Numbered from the stretch's first letter, positions 1 through 10,120 are shown. The stretch is 64,000 nt of DNA from Viola odorata (GCA_963691705.1 OY829541.1:46269661-46333660); one strand, 5' to 3'. Notes: generated by a model from the sequence alone, not told the origin. Made by a program: numbers and translations.

Positions 1-844
1 GGGTGATTCGAGGCCTGATCATCTTTTAATCTTCCCTTTGTGATTATTGTCGTGACTCTGTAGTGATAGCTAGCGTGAGACTGTTGGGTAGGTGTAGACA
101 ACTAGATTAGTGTTCTCGGGTAGATCTGGGTTCATTCGTCTAGGGCATGCAACTGGTTAGGGTCCTGTCGTGATCCTGACAAATCGAGGCATCGATCCCT
201 AGATGTGTCTTTCTTGTTCTTTATCGATGCTCTGATATTCTGTCCGCTTTGTGCTAGTGACAAGCTAAAGTGAAAAAGCCTGTCTTTTGATGACAAGATA
301 GGTGGCTGAGAGGATATCAAAGGATCGAGGCCACCTTATTAACAGTGAAAACGGGGGGTGGCTCCTTACGAAAGAAAGCAGGGGGTCTACGTGAAAACAT
401 GACCCCTATAGCACGTCTGTAACGTTAGAACGGAAAATCTTTACGCTGATGACAATCTAGCCTTCGACGCAACCCAAGAAAGCCCTTTACCAAGTTCCCT
501 TCTCCTTGACTTATTATCTTTGCTTATTAATCTAATTGTTTATTTTGCGTTTTATTTTATCTCTGATCTTTATTATTATTGTTTACTCATCGTGACCTCG
601 ATTGTCATTTTTAGTAGTTAGAATTGTTAGCTCTGATCACTCTCTTGGTTAACTTGATTAACCTATAACCCCCCCCTTTTGTTATCGTGATTTTGTGCAT
701 TTTTACCTCTATCATACAATCGAGGGCTTGATTTCAGTTCTCACAATCTCTGTGGTTCGACCCTGTTACCGCTTTAGACAAATTAGTTTGTGCATCTGTG
801 CCTCAGGATTTATATTATTTTTGACCCGTTTCGACGGCGAGTCA
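1..844 (+). repeat. 5' LTR (right-hand part only)
   Basis: Near-identical to 6945-7787. It ends at GAGTCA just before the primer binding site. The first part of the LTR (about 1,080 bases judged from the 3' copy) lies upstream of the window. Confidence 0.92.
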
Positions 845-849
845 AATTT

Positions 850-867
850 TGGCGCCGTTGCCGGGGA
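850..867 (+). promoter_or_regulatory. Primer binding site, tRNA-Asp type
   Basis: TGGCGCCGTTGCCGGGGA lies five bases after the LTR end. It is complementary to the 3' end of plant tRNA-Asp(GUC) including CCA, the usual primer of Athila and Tat-type Ty3 elements. Confidence 0.88.
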
Positions 868-900
868 TTATGATGAAACTAATTTTTCTCTTTTGTTTGC

Positions 901-2391
901 ATGACCAGGAGATCTGCACCAGACCTACTACCCCTTGATCACAAGCTTACTCGAACTGAGAAAGGACTTCGAAGACAGGCCAAAGGACAATCTACCAGTC
1001 ATACGGAAGCCTCACGTCCTGCCCTCGACAGTCATCGATCTCACTCGGATGACCACGGTATTCTATTTCATCAAGACCTTGACAACCCAGTTCTACACAC
1101 TATGGAACAAGATCCACCTCCTCCCCCTCCTCTAGGTCCCGATCCTCCACCAAACATCCAAACCATTGACGACCTAAATGCTACCCCTGAAACACCAAGT
1201 ACCTGCATTGATTGGCCTATCGTTGCCTATGACTGGACGCTCAAATCCACAGTCATGCACCATCTTCCCCTTTTCCGTGGAATGGCCAAGGAAAACTCTC
1301 ATCGACACCTCCAGCAACTCCACAATATCTGCGAGGCCATGAAGCCCACCAATGTTAGCATAGAGCAAGCTAAGCTTCGTGCCTTTATGTGGTCCCTCAA
1401 GGACGATGCCCTCGATCGGTTCTACGACTTCCCTCCTAAATCCATTCGATCATGGCCAGAAATATCCAAGGTCTTCACGGAAAAGTATTATCCGGCGTCC
1501 ATGGCCATGATCACTCGCAAGCAGTTGGTCTCGATTCTTCAGAAGGATACGGAGAACCTCGATCAGTATTATGAGCGCTTCAAGAAGTTGCAAGCATTAT
1601 GCCCTTCCCACAACCTCTCCGAGCATGCCTTGATCCAATATTTTTGTGAAGGTCTGCGAGCCCACGACAAGACCCTGCTAAATGCCGCCGCAAACGGCTC
1701 TCTCACCCGCCTCACTCCTGCTGCTGCCAAGGCCATGATCGAGCTTATGGCAAAGAATGTCGTGCCCATGATCGACAACAACCATCAAGACGCCCGCTCA
1801 GCAGCCATGGAAAATCAGTTGGCTGCCATCATGGGCATGCTTCAAAACATGGCATCGGGACAGCCTATCCAAATGAAAGCTTGCCAAATTTGCCAATTCT
1901 CAGATCACGCCACCGATGCATGCCCATTCATTCCTGACGAGATTCAAGTAAATACAGCAGGAGGGTATCATGCCCCATATGGCCAAAATTACAATCACAA
2001 TTGGAAACAACCCAATCCCGGATGGCCAAACAATCATCAATCATCGGGGCCTCGACAACAGCAACAACAGAATCCTTATGGCAATCACCTTCCCTTCAAC
2101 ATGCAGAACTTCATGCCCAGGCCTAGCTACCACAATAATCAGTACCAATATCAACCCCCTCAAGGTCAGACCTTCATCGTACCACTGATTGATGAAATAG
2201 ATCATGAAAAGAAAATAGCTCATGAAAAAAAAGTAGCGGACCTAGAGAAGCAAGTGAGCATCATGATGGCTGAAATGAAAGAGTTGAAAAATCAAGGGAG
2301 ATTTCCTGGGCAGACTGAGGCCAACCCAAAACACAGTGTGTGTGCTATGACTCTTCGCAGCGGTCTCCAATTGCCTTCTCGTGAAAGTTGA
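901..2391 (+). pseudogene. gag: Retrotransposon Gag
   Basis: A 496-codon open stretch starting 33 bases after the primer binding site. The middle (about residues 110-270) has the plant Ty3 Gag look: a LPLFRGMAKENSHRHLQ segment, then conserved aromatic and charged positions (FTEKYYP, YYERFKKL). A CQICQFSDHATDAC segment near residue 325 resembles a zinc knuckle but lacks the canonical CX2CX4HX4C spacing. A Gln/Asn/Pro-rich stretch and a basic coiled-coil-like tail (about 435-465) follow. The frame closes at TGA 2389-2391 but continues open in the same register beyond it, so this stop looks like a nonsense change inside a longer gag-pol frame. Gag would form the virus-like particle in the cytoplasm. 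Confidence 0.85.
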
Positions 2392-2667
2392 GACCTCGAT
2401 GGCAACCCATCTAGCTCCTCTCTTCCAGGCCCTGACGATGAATCTGTCGAGCCCTCGACCAAGAAGAAGCAAGTTCCTAAGCACAAGGAGGCCAAGATAC
2501 CAGAATGTATGGAAGATCGCATCTGCTCTCCTAGAGGAATGGCCCCGCGTAATGATAAAAGTCCTCCTGAGTTTACCTAGGAGTATATTCACAAGATCCT
2601 TGAACCACCCTTCCCTCGAAGGCTGGTCAAGACCAAGAAGGAAAGTGAGGATCGTGAGATTTTTGAC

Positions 2668-3729
2668 ATGTTTAGCAAAGTCCAAGTCAATATTCCTTTG
2701 CTACAGGCTATAAAAAACGTTCCTCAGTATGCTAAATTTTTGAAAACTTGGTGTGCTAACAAATGTAATATGATAGGTGTGAATAAGATTTGTGTAGGTG
2801 CGAACGTCTCGGCCTCGATCCAGCGAAAGCTACCGCCCAAGTGCAAAGACAAAGGTATGTTCACCCTCTCCTGTAAAATTGGCACTACTGATATTGGTAG
2901 AGCTATGTGTGATTCAAGTGCAGGTATCAACGTCATGCCCTTGACGATATACAACAGTCTAGGCCTTGGATCCCTCAAGCCCACCGAGACCTCAATCCAA
3001 CTAGCTGACAAATCCGTCATCCATCCCAAGGGGGTCGTCGAGGACGTCTTGGTCCAAGTTGGTGATTTCATCTACCCAGCCGATTTCTTTGTGATTGACA
3101 TGGAGAATGGGAATTCTGTCAAGGCCTCGGACATGCTCCTAGGCAGACCATTCCTTAAGACAGTAAGGGCCAAGATCGATGTCCATGACGCATCGATTAC
3201 TCTTGAGTTCGACGGCGAGACCATCAAGTTCAATATGCCTAACGCTATGCATAACCCTATTGAGTTCTCTAGTGTTAATTTTGTTGATATCATTGATCCT
3301 ATTGTTGAGAAAATTTTTACACTTGCTGCTGATGATTCTCTACAGCTTGCCCTCGACAGGAGTATTCCGCCCACCATGCTGGACACCTTCGCTTTGACAC
3401 TTGTGACTTCAGAGCACTCAATTGTTGATGCTATTGACCCCATTGTTACACAAGTCTCCGATCATAACGCTGACAACTCCGTACATCGTGCCCTCGACGG
3501 GAACATCACTACTAATGCACTGACCCCTAAGTTGGAGTTGAAGAGCTTGCCCTCGTACCTTAAGTACGCCTACCTTGGCGAACATGACACACTCCCGGTG
3601 ATCATCTCTAACAAGCTTGATCTTGCTGCAGAGCGTGAGCTAATTTCCACACTCAAAGGATATCGCGAGGCCCTTGGATGGACGACCGTCGAGGTCACGA
3701 CACTCTTACCAGCCCTATGTGCTCCTTAA
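2668..3729 (+). pseudogene. Retropepsin-like protease region of Athila-type pol
   Basis: Open segment in the same frame as gag, separated by in-frame TGA 2389 and TAG 2578. The Athila protease signature is visible as CDSSAGINVMPL around 2908-2943, where most relatives carry a D-L-G-A type motif, and LLGRPFLKT about 75 residues later. The upstream IPLLQAIKNVPQYAKFLK matches the linker normally found between Gag and protease. The downstream LKYAYLG motif is the usual lead-in to reverse transcriptase, but RT itself is missing: the frame runs into TAA at 3727 and then into integrase tail sequence. Active-site function is doubtful. Confidence 0.8.
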
Positions 3730-3774
3730 CTAGCCCCGGTAACTTTCGTACCCACTCCTGATGTCCCCAAAGCC

Positions 3775-4098
3775 ATGACACCAACCCTTACCCCAACTGA
3801 TACCGACACCATTTTGACAATGAAGGGCAAGACGCCCCGTCATGATAAGTTGCTATCTCCTAAGACCTTTGCTACTGGACAACATGTTTTACTCTACAAA
3901 TCTCGGCTTAGGCTCTTTTGCAGAAAGTTGAAGCCTCGATGGACCGGTCCTTACCTCATCAAGAAGGTGTATGATCATGGTGTGATCGAGATTCAGAATA
4001 TGGACACGGGCCTTGTTTCCAAAATTCAAGACCACAAATTGGAGTTGTTCCATGAAGGTTTCCACCCCCTCATGGCGGAGCCACCAGACCTTAAGTAA
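3775..4098 (+). pseudogene. Integrase C-terminal remnant (Athila-like)
   Basis: About 107 codons in the same frame as gag and protease. The motif GQHVLLYKSRLRLF, followed by KLKPRWTGPYLIKKVY, is the characteristic end of Athila-type integrase (DNA-binding SH3-like tail). The zinc-binding and DDE catalytic parts are absent, so a large internal deletion joined the protease linker to this tail without losing the frame. Only the TAA at 3727-3729 separates the two. The product could not integrate DNA. Confidence 0.8.
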
Positions 4099-4109
4099 TT
4101 TGAGTATCC

Positions 4110-4129
4110 AACGTCGAGGCCTCGACGTT
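4110..4129. repeat. Perfect 20-base palindrome
   Basis: AACGTCGAGGCCTCGACGTT reads identically on both strands and sits 12 bases after the integrase stop codon. It embeds the CCTCGAC motif that recurs through the element. Function unknown. Confidence 0.9.
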
Positions 4130-4142
4130 AACTAAGGCGCTT

Positions 4143-4160
4143 CGTGGGAGGCAACCCACG
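4143..4160 (+). repeat. CGTGGG/CCCACG stem-loop after the coding region
   Basis: A six-base stem (4143-4148 with 4155-4160) closes a six-base loop AGGCAA. GGGAGGCAACCC just after the pol stop is a recurrent feature of Athila/Tat-type elements as I know them, which supports the family call. Confidence 0.6.
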
Positions 4161-5849
4161 TTTCTTTCCTTTTCCTAGTGAACTCTTTCCTTCTCCTTTT
4201 TGGTTTTTATGTTTCCTCTCGTATGAGTCCCTTCTTCGCATTGAGGGCAATGCATTGCCTAAGTGTGGGGAGGGTTTTATTTGCGTTTGTTTTAACTGTG
4301 ATTGCTTGACTGCATGTTTTATTTTTTGCTTGTTGCATGTTTGCTTATTTTGTGAAAAAATTACGGATTTTTACTCTCGGTTTTCTCTAAGTTTTTACAT
4401 GACCTCGCTGCCCTGTTTTGAAACCCCATTTGGATGAGCACATGACTTGAGCACTGATTTTGCATGATTAGACCAATTTTTTATGCTCTCTGCCTGTTGC
4501 CCCTTATGTCTACATCGAGGCCTGGACACTAGTAGTCACATTTAGCACCTTGTGAGCACATTGAGCCTCCATGCCGTATTTTTTTTGATGAGTAAATGCA
4601 TAACTAAGCACTAGCTAGGTTTGCACGATATCCCTGGGTATAGGCACCATTAGACTTGGGAAAGCAGCAATATGACGAAAGCCTTTGCATCATTTTATTT
4701 TCTTTTTCTTTCCTTCTTTCTTTTCTTTCCTTTTCTCCATCATGACCTTGACAATCTCTGTTTTCTCTTCTAACCATTTGAGCCATTTCCTTGATCTTTC
4801 CTTGGCAGGTGAGTAGCACTTTTCACAAGAATAGCAAGGGCTAGGCCGGAAAGATCAAGTGGGGGAAAGATAAGGATCAAGGGCAGACCAGAGCAACTGC
4901 AGATAGACCAAGATTGAGGGTAAACCAGTAAAGCAAGACTGCTTTCTCCCCACAGCAAAACATAAGTGTGGGGAAGCAAAGTCAAAATATCAAGCCCTCG
5001 ATGCTAAACAAAGTCAAAGCAATCGAGCCCTCGACGCTGATCACTCAAAGCAAGAAAGAGGCAAAAGGTTCCCAGCTGCAGCCCCTGAAGTTTAAAAAGG
5101 GCGAGTTCAAGGTCTGTGTTTCCCTTCAAAAAAAAAAAAAAAAAGAAAAAAGAAAAGAAAAAAAAGAGGTCAAATAAAAGCAGACCAGACACAGAAGCAG
5201 CCAATGTCACAAATATCGAGCCCTTGACACAGAACACAGATCGAGACCTCCCCTACTGAAGAATGCAGAAATCATCATCTAGCCCTCGCTGTCGCGCTCT
5301 CTCCAGCAAGTGCTTACTCACCGCCTCTCCTTTTTCCGGCCAAGGAATCCCTCAAACCAGTTGGTTATCTTTCTTCTCTCTCTCTTTTATTTCTTCTCCT
5401 TTTTCCTTTTGTTTTCTCTTTCATCATATCTCTTCTCCATTTCTCTAAATCCATCCATCCTCTTTTCTCTTCCTCTCTTTTTTATGATGCAAAGTTCCTT
5501 TTCGATTGTTAGATTGCCCAAGCATGTGGACTAATGTACTCGGATTGATATGCAAACTCTGTTTTGTGCTGTGTTATCTGCATTTTGAGTGACTAAACAC
5601 ATAGCCTTGTTTGCGAGTGAGAGTGTAAACACATATCTTGTGAGGACTGCTCGTGGCTAGGCCTGATGTAGAAGAGTTCTACCTTTGGGGTCGTTATCCC
5701 TCTGGTTTAATGTAGGTGTGCATCTAGGCAGGAAGCATCTTATCGAGACCTCAACAATTGATTGGTTTGATCATTTCAGTGTTTTGGTTGTTTGTGTTTA
5801 TGCTTTGGGGCTGTTTTTAATTTTGTGAATGCTCGAGGGCGAGCATTGG

Positions 5850-5865
5850 GTAGTGTGGGGATATT
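5850..5865 (+). promoter_or_regulatory. Polypurine tract before 3' LTR
   Basis: The purine-rich GTAGTGTGGGGA segment lies directly before the 3' LTR start TGATAGCATG and would prime plus-strand DNA synthesis. The exact border with the LTR is set by the TG at 5866. Confidence 0.65.
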
Positions 5866-7787
5866 TGATAGCATGTATTTTATGCATGTTTTTTCTTCTA
5901 TTTTTACCTTGATTTAGGCCTTGATACTACTAATCCACTCGTGTTTCCATCTTTATTACAGATCAAGGCCAAGAAGGAGAAATGTGCAAAAAGACATGCT
6001 TTCCGGGCAATTTCAGTAGAGCTCAAGCTTCAAGACTAGCATCGAGACCAGGACACCAATTTCTCAATCGAGGCCTCATCGGTTATCCATTCATCGAGAC
6101 CTCGATGGATCCAAAGCTCTATATCCACGTGTCCTCGCGACTGTGCTTCCACGTGTCCCCTCTGATGTCTCCCAGAATATTCCCTAAGTTGCTGATCAAG
6201 TCGTCTTGCCCTCGCCTAAAAGGAATATTCCATAAAGATTCTCACGGGATCCCATGAAGATTCTCTTCCAGAACATTCCCAAAGATGCTGATCTCCTGCC
6301 CTCGACAAATTCATCGAGACCTCGACAATGTCATCGAGACCTCGAAAAGTGCAAACGCCAAACCCACGTGGCTCCACTCTAATCATTCCACGTGTCCTCC
6401 CTGACGCATGTCAGATGCTCTGCGTGGATCCCAAGGAATATTCCCTTTTCTGCCATCGTGGGCCTCCCACTTGCAGGAGCATGCACTCCTTGTATTACTT
6501 TCCTTAGCTGGAATTTTGTCCTTTTGTGGGTTGTTAGGATATATAAGCTTTAGTTTTAGGGTTTTGAGCCTCCATCATCTTTAGGGGGCCTCTCTCTCCT
6601 TTTCTCTTTTCCCTCTCTTCTTCTTTCTCCCTTTCTCCATTTTTACAGCAGCTTTCTTTTAGTTTTTAGTTCTTAGGACTTGTTCTTCCCTCTTCTCTCG
6701 ATAGTCGCCGGCTCCAAGCTTTGTAACAAACATCATTAATCAAGTTTTATCCTTTATCCTTCCTTTATCTTTTATTATGTTATCTCCATCTTTTATTTGT
6801 TTATCTCTTAACATGAGTGTCTAAAACCCACGTCTTGGTAAAGGTGCATCGAGGGTTGCTTGGGTAGATTCGAGGCCTGATTGCTCTTAACATGTTCTCC
6901 TTGTTATATCTGGTTGCTTGTCATTTTAATTCTATTTTTGCTTGGGGTGATTCGAGGCCTGATCATCTTTTAATCTTCCCTTTGTGATTATTGTCGTAAC
7001 TCTGCAGTGATAGCTAGCGTGAGACTGTTGGGTAGGTGTAGACAACTAGATTAGTGTTCTCGGGTAGATCTGGGTTCATTCGTCTAGGGCATGCAGCTGG
7101 TTAGGGTCCTGTCGTGATCCTGACAAATCGAGGCATCGATCCCTAGATGTGTCTTTCTTGTTCTTTATCGATGCTCTGATATTCTGTCCGCTTTGTGCTA
7201 GTGACAAGCTAAAGTGAAAAAGCCTGTCTTTTGATGACAAGATAGGTGGCTGAGAGGATATCAAAGGATCGAGGCCACCTTATTAACAGTGAAAACGGGG
7301 GGTGGCTCCTTACGAAAGAAAGCAGGGGGTCTACGTGAAAACATGACCCCTATAACACGTCTGTAACGTTAGAACGGAAAATTTTTGCGCTGATGACAAT
7401 CGAGCCCTCGACGCAACCCAAGAAAGCCCTTTACCAAGTTCCCTTCTCCTTGACTTATTATCTTTGCTTATTAATCTAATTTTTTATTTTGCGTTTTATT
7501 TTATCTCTGATCTTTATTATTATTGTTTACTCATCGTGACCTCGATTGTCATTTTTAGTAGTTAGAATTGTTAGCTCTGATCACTCTCTTGGTTAACTTG
7601 ATTAACCTATAACCCCCCCTTTTGTTATCGTGATTTTGTGCATTTTTACCTCTGTCATACAATCGAGGGCTTGATTTCAGTTCTCACAATCTCTGTGGTT
7701 CGACCCTGTTACCGCTTTACACAAATTAGTTTGTGCATCTAGGCCTCAGGATTTATATTATTTTTGACCCGTTTCGACGGCGAGTCA
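5866..7787 (+). repeat. 3' LTR, 1,922 bases
   Basis: It starts TGATAGCATG after the polypurine tract and ends GAGTCA, matching the 5' LTR end. It contains a TATATAA box at 6540-6546 followed by a pyrimidine-rich leader (6585-6690), as expected for the retrotransposon promoter. It is unusually dense in TCGAGACCTCGAC-like motifs (6038-6110, 6296-6350). Confidence 0.9.
6540..6546 (+). promoter_or_regulatory. LTR TATA box
   Basis: TATATAA lies in the 3' LTR upstream of a CT-rich leader. The equivalent 5' LTR promoter is outside the window. Confidence 0.6.
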
Positions 7788-8357
7788 ACCGTACCAAAAT
7801 TATTGAGAGTATTAGTTAATTAATTTTCCAGTAAATATTGATCTAATTTTATTTGTATGAATTTAATTAGGAGTATTGATTAATTAAAATAATTGGAACA
7901 TTGGAATCAATTTACCAGGATTAATTTTAGATAAATATCAAAAAAGGTGTTTCTTTAGCCATATTTATTCTTATTTGTTTAGGATGTATGAAGTTATTTG
8001 TTTTAAATCGAGTTTGTATTTATTTCATAATGTAACTTTCGATAATAATATGATAAAAAATGTTATTACAATGTTAAACATTGAATTTTACTCATGATTT
8101 TAATTAGGAGTATTAGTTAGTTAAATATCAATTATGAAGTATTTTTAGTACAATTTGTATCAATTTACATAAATTATAAGGATAGATATGTCTAAAATAA
8201 CACTGTTTTTTTTAGATTAACAATATGGATTTATTGAATTAGAGTAAAAAATAATAATATTGAAAAATGTTTGCAAAATAGAAAATTTTGCAAAATTTTA
8301 GCTGTGAAACAACTTTTGCAAAATTTTCAGAAAATTTTGCTTTGTGAAACAACTCCT
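7788..8357. other. AT-rich intergenic DNA with dispersed repeats
   Basis: No gene seen. The phrase TAATTAGGAGTATT followed by TTAATTAA-like sequence recurs (about 7866 and 8099), and 8135-8205 resembles 29338-29432, so part of this is a dispersed AT-rich repeat. Short AAAATTTTGCAAAATTTT repeats with GTGAAACAACT lie at 8280-8355, just before the cyclotide promoter. Confidence 0.6.
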
Positions 8358-8433
8358 AAATGTTTGTTGGCTGTCCTTATGCCAATCTCATTGATTTGGT
8401 CGACGTACGTCTAGCTACCACATTTGTTTCCAC

Positions 8434-8441
8434 TATAAATA
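8434..8441 (+). promoter_or_regulatory. TATA box of cyclotide gene 1
   Basis: TATAAATA, 92 bases before the predicted ATG; the same box is conserved in the second copy. Confidence 0.7.
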
Positions 8442-8532
8442 GTGGAGTTGAGGAAGAGGCACGAAGCACATTAAAAAAACGACTTAATAGTACGAAGAAA
8501 TAATATAAGTAGATTTTCATTGGTGGTAAAAG

Positions 8533-8889
8533 ATGAGATCAACAAAGAGGATGAGTTTTCATGTGATGGTTGGGCTTGTTCTTCTGGCCACTTTTGGTCT
8601 CGGATCCTTTGCAATGCTTGAAATGGGTAAAGATGTAATCACTGCCGAAGCGCTCGATGCTCTGACTAAGAGCAACAAGTTATCTGATGAAGCCATTAGA
8701 GATCTTGTTAAAGAGAAGAGAATTGTGTCAAGTGCTGAGTTAGAAGAGGTTTTCGTTAAGAGTACTAACAACAACACTCATGTTAATGATAATCAAGGCG
8801 CTTTCTGTTGGGAAACTTGCGTTTTTCTTCCATGTTATTCCAGCTTTATAGGTTGTGAATGTGCATGGCATTATTGCGTCCAAGATTAA
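8533..8889 (+). CDS. Cyclotide-like (bracelet) precursor 1, no C-terminal tail
   Basis: An intronless 118-residue precursor of a cystine-knot defence peptide. Residues 1-27 form a secretory signal (basic start, hydrophobic VMVGLVLLATFGLG core). Residues 28-88 are a Lys/Glu-rich helical propeptide. The mature domain is about Gly89-Asp118. Cysteines at 92, 96, 101, 108, 110 and 115 give loops of 3, 4, 6, 1 and 4 residues, exactly the bracelet cyclotide spacing, and the loop-1 Glu95 of the family is kept. The reading frame stops right after the terminal Asp. Known cyclic members need residues beyond the Asn/Asp for asparaginyl endopeptidase to join the ends, so a linear product (acyclotide) is likely by inference. 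Odd points: Trp in loop 1 where Gly is usual, Glu as loop 4, no Lys or Arg in the domain. The product is expected to be secreted or vacuolar. Confidence 0.87.
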   Translation: MRSTKRMSFHVMVGLVLLATFGLGSFAMLEMGKDVITAEALDALTKSNKLSDEAIRDLVKEKRIVSSAELEEVFVKSTNNNTHVNDNQGAFCWETCVFLPCYSSFIGCECAWHYCVQD

Positions 8890-8892
8890 TTG

Positions 8893-8898
8893 AATAAA
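8893..8898 (+). terminator. Polyadenylation signal, cyclotide gene 1
   Basis: AATAAA four bases after the stop codon; conserved in copy 2. Being so close to the stop, it may be one of several near-upstream elements. Confidence 0.45.
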
Positions 8899-9113
8899 TT
8901 CTTGTAAATCAAAAAAGGAAAAAATAATAATGAGAAACCCATTCTGATGCCTGCGACATACGTGAATATATTATTATTATTTTAGTTTATATTAATAAAA
9001 TTTTATCTATTGGTCCGGTAAAATATAACTCCTAATTTCTGATTAATAAACCTGGTTTAAATCCACTCATTTCATACAATAAAATATTAGTTTCTATGAG
9101 AGCACCCCAATTT

Positions 9114-9578
9114 TTTAATAGTGTCTTCTCTCCACTAAACTAATTAACTCTAGTGAGTATAGAAAAATATTAATTAATAATTACTCTTTTCAAGTTTTAT
9201 TAAATGTTAATTTTTAAATTTTCATAATATTTAAGACATATTATATTATAATTATTGATTATCAACCAACCCATTCTAATTTTCCTTCAAAAAATGATTA
9301 ATTTAAAATTATTTAGGGTTAATTTTGTCGTTGCTATAAAATATTATTTTAAAAATTGAAATACGATAATTAAATTACTAAAATTATTTCTTGAAAAAAC
9401 GACACCTAATAAAACTTAGAGGGAATAACAAACAATTAATAATGGGGCAATGTCTACATAGAAAACATAATAATTAATTACTTGGCAATGTGATACGCAA
9501 TCCTACAAAACCAAGGATATACATATATGTGCTCATTATTTCAACCTAATAGATAGATCCTCATAATGATGGTGACAT
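9114..9578. other. Spacer between the cyclotide units
   Basis: AT-rich, no gene or recognisable element end. It contains no third copy of the cyclotide domain. Confidence 0.6.
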
Positions 9579-9617
9579 TAAATGTTTGTTGTCTGTCTTT
9601 ATCACATTTGTTTCCAC

Positions 9618-9625
9618 TATAAATA
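9618..9625 (+). promoter_or_regulatory. TATA box of cyclotide gene 2
   Basis: TATAAATA in the same CACTATAAATA context as copy 1, about 130 bases before the ATG; the greater distance comes from leader insertions. Confidence 0.7.
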
Positions 9626-9754
9626 ATGGAGTTGAGGAAGAGGCAGGAGGCACATAAAAAAAACGACTTAATGGCGTGAAGAAACAATATAAGTAGATAT
9701 AAGTAGATTTTTGCTCGTTTAGAAAAGAAGAAGAAGAAGGTGTTTGCTCATGTG

Positions 9755-10111
9755 ATGAGATCAACAAAAAGGATGAGTTTTCATGTGATGGTTGGGCTTG
9801 TTCTTCTGGCCACTTTTGGTCTCGGATCCTTTGCAATGCTTGAAATGGGTAAAGATGTAATCACTGCCGAAGCGCTCGATGCTCTGACTAAGAGCAACAA
9901 GTTATCTGATGAAGCCATTAGAGCTCTTGTTAAAGAGAAGAGAATTGTGTCAAGTGCTGAGTTAGAAGAGGTTTTCGTTAAGAGTACTAACAACAACGCC
10001 CATGTTAATGAGAATGGAGGCGCTTTCTGTTGGGAAACTTGCATTTTTCTTCCATGTTATTCCTCGGGTATAGGTTGTGAATGTGCATGGCATTATTGCG
10101 TCCAAGATTAA
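9755..10111 (+). CDS. Cyclotide-like (bracelet) precursor 2, no C-terminal tail
   Basis: A 118-residue paralogue of the gene at 8533. I start it at ATG 9755, which aligns with the first copy; an upstream in-frame GTG at 9740 is not a plausible plant start. Signal, propeptide and domain borders are as in copy 1, with cysteines at the same six positions. The proteins differ at six residues: 57, 82, 86, 88, 97 and 105. Two of these are in the mature domain: Val97Ile in loop 2 and Phe105Gly in loop 3. At DNA level I count 13 differences, five of them contiguous at codons 104-105. It too ends at the Asp with no tail. Shared promoter sequence suggests co-regulation. The role is inferred as plant defence, possibly membrane-active as in other cyclotides. 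Confidence 0.87.
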   Translation: MRSTKRMSFHVMVGLVLLATFGLGSFAMLEMGKDVITAEALDALTKSNKLSDEAIRALVKEKRIVSSAELEEVFVKSTNNNAHVNENGGAFCWETCIFLPCYSSGIGCECAWHYCVQD

Positions 10112-10114
10112 TTG

Positions 10115-10120
10115 AATAAA
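10115..10120 (+). terminator. Polyadenylation signal, cyclotide gene 2
   Basis: AATAAA three bases after the stop codon, within the conserved 3' flank of the duplication. Confidence 0.45.

Larger units (their letters stand above)
4099..5865 (+). other. Athila-type 3' non-coding region
   Basis: No supported gene. It begins with a perfect 20-base palindrome (4110-4129) and a GTGGGAGGCAACCCAC hairpin. It then holds TC-rich runs (4690-4740, 5360-5490), an A-rich run (5128-5170), two copies of AAGTGTGGGGA-like motifs (about 4260 and 4966) and several CCCTCGAC/TCGAGGCC motifs. No env-like frame longer than about 90 codons is visible where some Athila elements carry one. It ends in the polypurine tract. 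Confidence 0.7.
1..7787 (+). mobile_element. Ty3-type (Athila-like) LTR retrotransposon, non-autonomous, left end outside window
   Basis: The sequence from 1 to 844 is repeated at 6945-7787, marking these as the right part of the 5' LTR and of the 3' LTR. A tRNA-Asp-type primer binding site follows the first LTR and a purine-rich GTGTGGGGA tract precedes the second. One reading frame between them carries gag, protease-like and integrase C-terminal segments; RT, RNase H and most of integrase are absent, so the element cannot copy itself alone. I count about 13 substitutions and one indel over the 844 shared LTR bases (about 1.5%), so insertion was recent. The right flank ACCGT (7788-7792) should be the target duplication, but its left partner is outside the window. 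The Athila assignment rests on the tRNA-Asp site, the integrase tail and the GTGTGGGGA motifs. Confidence 0.9.
8358..9113 (+). repeat. Tandem duplication unit 1 (cyclotide gene 1)
   Basis: This segment from AAATGTTTGTTG to AGAGCACCCCAATTT is repeated at 9579-10336, including promoter, coding region and 3' flank. Unit 1 has about 45 extra bases near 8380-8425 (containing GTCGACGTACGTCTAG) that unit 2 lacks. Confidence 0.88.

Noticed and set aside
4144..5534. Several short open frames after the Athila-like integrase tail, possible env-like gene
   Set aside because: All are low-complexity (TC- or A-rich) and below 100 codons; no transmembrane/env layout or conserved motif.
9740..9754. Upstream GTG start extending cyclotide 2 by five residues
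   Set aside because: GTG is not a normal plant start; ATG 9755 aligns exactly with the start of copy 1.
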